A model generated the notes under the pieces. It was not told the origin of the DNA and searched no databases. It saw nothing but the letters and a program-made list of their open reading frames with translations. Both the position numbers and the translations under genes were made by a program. From the NCBI GenBank assembly GCA_964559835.1, contig CAZLJE010000075.1, forward strand, positions 1 through 7,772: a DNA stretch of 7,772 bases, read 5' to 3'. The stretch is from DAISJI01 sp964559835. Its GTDB lineage: Bacteria; Acidobacteriota; Terriglobia; Terriglobales; Acidobacteriaceae. Shown piece by piece: positions 6,142-7,772 of this stretch; position 1 is the stretch's first letter, and each line of letters opens with the position of its first letter.

Positions 6142-6948
6142 ATGGCGCGAGAACTGACGAAGGTAGTGGTCCTGGCGCGTGGACTCGGCACTCGCATGAG
6201 GCGGCCCGACGTCAACGCCGAATTGGATCCGAAGCAGGCGGCCGTAGCCGAAACCGGCATCAAGGCAATGATCCCGATCGGCCGCCCTTTTCTTGATTAC
6301 GTGCTCAGCGGCCTTGCCGACGCCGGGTATAGCGATGCCTGCCTGGTGATCGGCCCCGAACATCACGCGATACGCGAGTATTACAACAGCCAGGACCTGC
6401 GGCGGATTTCAGTCACGTATGCCGTTCAGCAGGAGCCGATCGGGACGGCCAATGCGGTGCTTTCGGCGGAACCGTTCGTCGGCGATGACGAATTCCTTGT
6501 GATGAATTCCGATAACTATTACCCGGTCCCGGTGCTCAGTGCGTTGCGAAACACGGGCGAGCCCGGGACCGTACTCTTCGACCGTGATGCGTTGGTCCGC
6601 AACAGCAACATCCCTGTCGAACGCGTCCGTTCATTTGCCTACGCCGAAGTCCGCGACGGGTACATGGTTTCTCTCGTGGAGAAGCCGGGCGAGGACACGC
6701 CTGTTCCGCCCGATGCGCTGGTCAGTATGAACGTCTGGCGGTTCTCGCCGGAGATCCTTGGCTTCTGCCGCGATGTCCCTCGGTCGGCCCGCGGCGAGTA
6801 CGAACTTCCAGTGGCCGTGAACTTCGGGCTGCAACGAGGGATGCGGTTGCGGGTCGAGCGGTCAGAAATGGGCGTCCTCGATTTGTCACGGCGCGAAGAT
6901 GTGGCCGCCGTCGCGAAGCGGCTCGGAAATCTCCAAGTGGAGCTTTGA
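6142..6948 (+). CDS. Sugar-1-phosphate nucleotidyltransferase (NTP_transferase family)
   Basis: This 268-aa enzyme is predicted to join a sugar 1-phosphate to an NTP, making an NDP-sugar and pyrophosphate in the cytosol. The N-terminal signature is LARGLGTRMR (11-20), a variant of the usual LAAGxGTRL/M. The second conserved Lys appears as GIKAMIPIG (39-47), about 20 residues later than in RmlA/GalU-like enzymes. QQEPIGTANAV (96-106), MNSDNYYP (121-128, metal-binding D124) and VEKPG (179-183) follow. It ends near the core length and lacks the C-terminal beta-helix of GlmU-type enzymes. An ATG 84 bp upstream (6058) is in frame, but those 28 residues look unconserved, cover a hairpin and precede the fold, so M at 6142 is preferred; its ribosome site (GGGG) is weak. 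It diverges from the operon and probably feeds the same glycan. The sugar and the nucleotide are not determined. Confidence 0.83.
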   Translation: MARELTKVVVLARGLGTRMRRPDVNAELDPKQAAVAETGIKAMIPIGRPFLDYVLSGLADAGYSDACLVIGPEHHAIREYYNSQDLRRISVTYAVQQEPIGTANAVLSAEPFVGDDEFLVMNSDNYYPVPVLSALRNTGEPGTVLFDRDALVRNSNIPVERVRSFAYAEVRDGYMVSLVEKPGEDTPVPPDALVSMNVWRFSPEILGFCRDVPRSARGEYELPVAVNFGLQRGMRLRVERSEMGVLDLSRREDVAAVAKRLGNLQVEL

Positions 6949-6962
6949 GCAGCCTCATTGCG

Positions 6963-7382
6963 CTAGTTGACGCTGGCCAGCGTAGGCTTTCCGCTCTCGC
7001 CGTCCAGCTTGGCTTTGACGTTCTCCAATTCCGCCTTTAGCGCATCGATCTGCTTCTGCTGGTCCTTGACGGCCTCGATGAGAAGCGCGGTCAGACGCCC
7101 GTAATTGACCGCCGTGGCGTCTTTACCGTTCTCCTCGTACATGACGACCTCGGGAATAATCTGTCCGACTTCCTCAGCTACGACACCGATCTGATGCTGA
7201 CCGGTTGGCATGAACGTATACGACACTCCACGCAACTGTTCTACTTTTTGGAGCGCATGATCAAGCGTGAGTATGTTGGACTTAAATCGCCGAGAGCTGA
7301 TGGTTCCCGTGGCATAGCCGTACAGTGTGCCGTAGACGTCGATGTCGGGGAAACACTCTGTGGGGCCGAATCCGAGGGAGAG
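6963..7382 (-). pseudogene. C-terminal remnant with S74 intramolecular chaperone (tail-fibre) domain
   Basis: The frame is open for 139 codons, but a TGA at 7385-7383 blocks it upstream and no ATG occurs before the middle of the domain. The only possible starts, such as TTG at 7235, fall inside the conserved fold. The protein reads DVYGTLYGYATGTISSRRFK, then NILTLDHALQKVEQLRGVSY, then GVVAEEVGQIIPEVV, VNYGRLTALLIEAVK and a Lys/Gln/Glu-rich coiled coil (DQQKQIDALKAELENVKAKL). This matches the Peptidase_S74 domain, which trimerises and self-cleaves at a Ser. The usual S-D-x-R-L-K appears as S-S-R-R-F-K, with the Ser at 7298-7296. The same frame is open for 32 codons above the TGA (7386-7481). 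The lost N-terminus may have belonged to the VPRLVRFGGT family; that link is inference. It converges on the nucleotidyltransferase with a 14-bp gap. Confidence 0.75.
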
Positions 7383-7528
7383 TCAGCGAAGTCTAGCGTC
7401 CGCTCCAGACTGTGTCAAACAATGATTCGTACCCAGATCCGTGATTGCAGAAGCCGCACAACCGCACCTGTAACCTTCGTGTCACGACATTCGGTCTGAC
7501 TTTTGCACAGTGTTACCTCACTTGCATC

Positions 7529-7557
7529 TTGACTGTCTGACCCGCTGCTCACACAAT
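7529..7557 (+). promoter_or_regulatory. Predicted sigma70-like promoter for the right-edge secreted gene
   Basis: TTGACT (7529-7534, 5/6) is separated by 17 bases from CACAAT (7552-7557, 4/6). The start would fall near 7564, giving a leader of about 97 nt before the ATG at 7661. That is close to the leader length predicted for the left-edge relative. The stretch 7386-7660 otherwise shows no intact gene. A short GCCG-N6-CGGC hairpin (7587-7600) lies in the leader. Confidence 0.45.
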
Positions 7558-7660
7558 CCGCGCATTCACACGGCCCCGTAAATCTTGCCGGCCTTTCGGC
7601 TCCTGGAACGGACGTGTACCGGTTTCAGCCGCTGATTTTGACCGAGCCTCGGAGGAGCGA

Positions 7661-7772
7661 ATGAACCGCCGCGTTCTGTTGTCTCTCACGATTCTCATTT
7701 TCTCGCTGGCCACAACAGCCCAACAAAGTTCCCCGGTTAGTGTCCCGCGCCTGGTCCGCTTTGGCGGCACCC
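7661..7772 (+). CDS. Secreted protein, VPRLVRFGGT-type N-terminus (partial, runs off right edge)
   Basis: The first 37 codons are present. The ATG at 7661 follows a strong Shine-Dalgarno, GGAGGAG at 7651-7657. The N-terminus is MNRRVLLSLTILIFSLATTA, a classical Sec signal peptide with two Arg, a hydrophobic core and an Ala-x-Ala-like end. QQSSPVS and then VPRLVRFGGT follow, the same motif as in the left-edge gene. Signal peptides and leaders of the two genes differ, whereas the ten-codon motif is identical at every base. The rest of the protein is outside the window. From memory such proteins in Acidobacteriota are long, repetitive and sometimes end in an S74 domain, which fits the remnant next door. 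No function is assigned. Confidence 0.75.
   Translation, partial: MNRRVLLSLTILIFSLATTAQQSSPVSVPRLVRFGGT
7742..7771 (+). repeat. Right arm of an exact 30-bp inverted repeat at the window edges
   Basis: This is the partner of 2-31: ten codons, GTC CCG CGC through GGC GGC ACC, match without a single silent change. The inner neighbouring base differs (T here, C in the left copy), so the repeat is bounded on that side. Confidence 0.9.

Noticed and set aside
6963..7235. S74 fragment as a complete 90-aa gene starting at TTG 7235
   Set aside because: The homologous frame continues upstream through the start of the S74 domain (SSRRFK at 7298) to 7382, so the TTG is an internal Leu codon.
7194..7499. 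101-codon plus-strand open frame
   Set aside because: Overlaps the S74 remnant on the other strand and has no recognisable motif or ribosome site.
7560..7660. Possible riboswitch (c-di-GMP-like) in the leader of the right-edge gene
   Set aside because: Only a four-pair GCCG/CGGC hairpin and scattered short matches; the conserved GEMM core is not present.

Overview
The window is a compact block of surface-polysaccharide and nucleotide-sugar genes. It is flanked at both edges, and interrupted near the right end, by pieces of secreted proteins that look like one paralogous family. The organism is a Gram-negative-type bacterium with moderately high GC. My best guess is Acidobacteriota. This rests on remembered similarity of the signal-peptide + VPRLVRFGGT N-termini and the S74 (tail-fibre chaperone) C-terminus to proteins common in that phylum, and on the GT2-methyltransferase fusion. 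No rRNA or other taxonomic marker is present, so this is inference.

Layout, left to right. (1) 1-127 (-): N-terminus of a secreted protein that runs off the left edge, with its own promoter and a leader containing a perfect 16-bp palindrome. (2) 274-1146 (-): Tat-exported calcineurin-like metallophosphoesterase (YkuE/YaeI type). (3) 1241-1999 (+): stand-alone GT2 glycosyltransferase of the dolichyl-phosphate-glucose-synthase-like group. (4) 5902 to 2006 (-): a three-gene operon. Its order is WbpA/TviB-type UDP-HexNAc 6-dehydrogenase, WbpP/TviC-type UDP-sugar 4-epimerase, and a 509-aa GT2 + SAM-methyltransferase fusion. A good sigma70-like promoter with a perfect TATAAT lies at 5950-5977. (5) 6142-6948 (+): sugar-phosphate nucleotidyltransferase, divergent from the operon. 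(6) 6963-7382 (-): remnant of the S74 intramolecular-chaperone C-terminus, with no start codon and a stop directly upstream. (7) 7661-7772 (+): N-terminus of a second secreted VPRLVRFGGT protein that runs off the right edge, with a good promoter and a strong Shine-Dalgarno.

How the genes work together. The dehydrogenase and epimerase together could turn UDP-GlcNAc into UDP-GlcNAcA and then UDP-GalNAcA, as WbpA/WbpP-like and TviB/TviC pairs do. The two GT2 enzymes would transfer sugars, probably to polyprenyl phosphate or a growing glycan. The fused methyltransferase could modify the product, and the nucleotidyltransferase would make another NDP-sugar. No flippase, polymerase, ABC exporter or priming transferase lies in the window, so the locus is incomplete here or works with genes elsewhere.

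The most striking structure is at the edges. The first 31 and last 31 bases hold an exact 30-nt inverted repeat. It encodes the same ten residues in the two outward-facing secreted genes. This points to a multicopy, sequence-homogenised gene family, and it could also be why an assembly would break at both points. No CRISPR array, tRNA, transposase or clear Rho-independent terminator was found.
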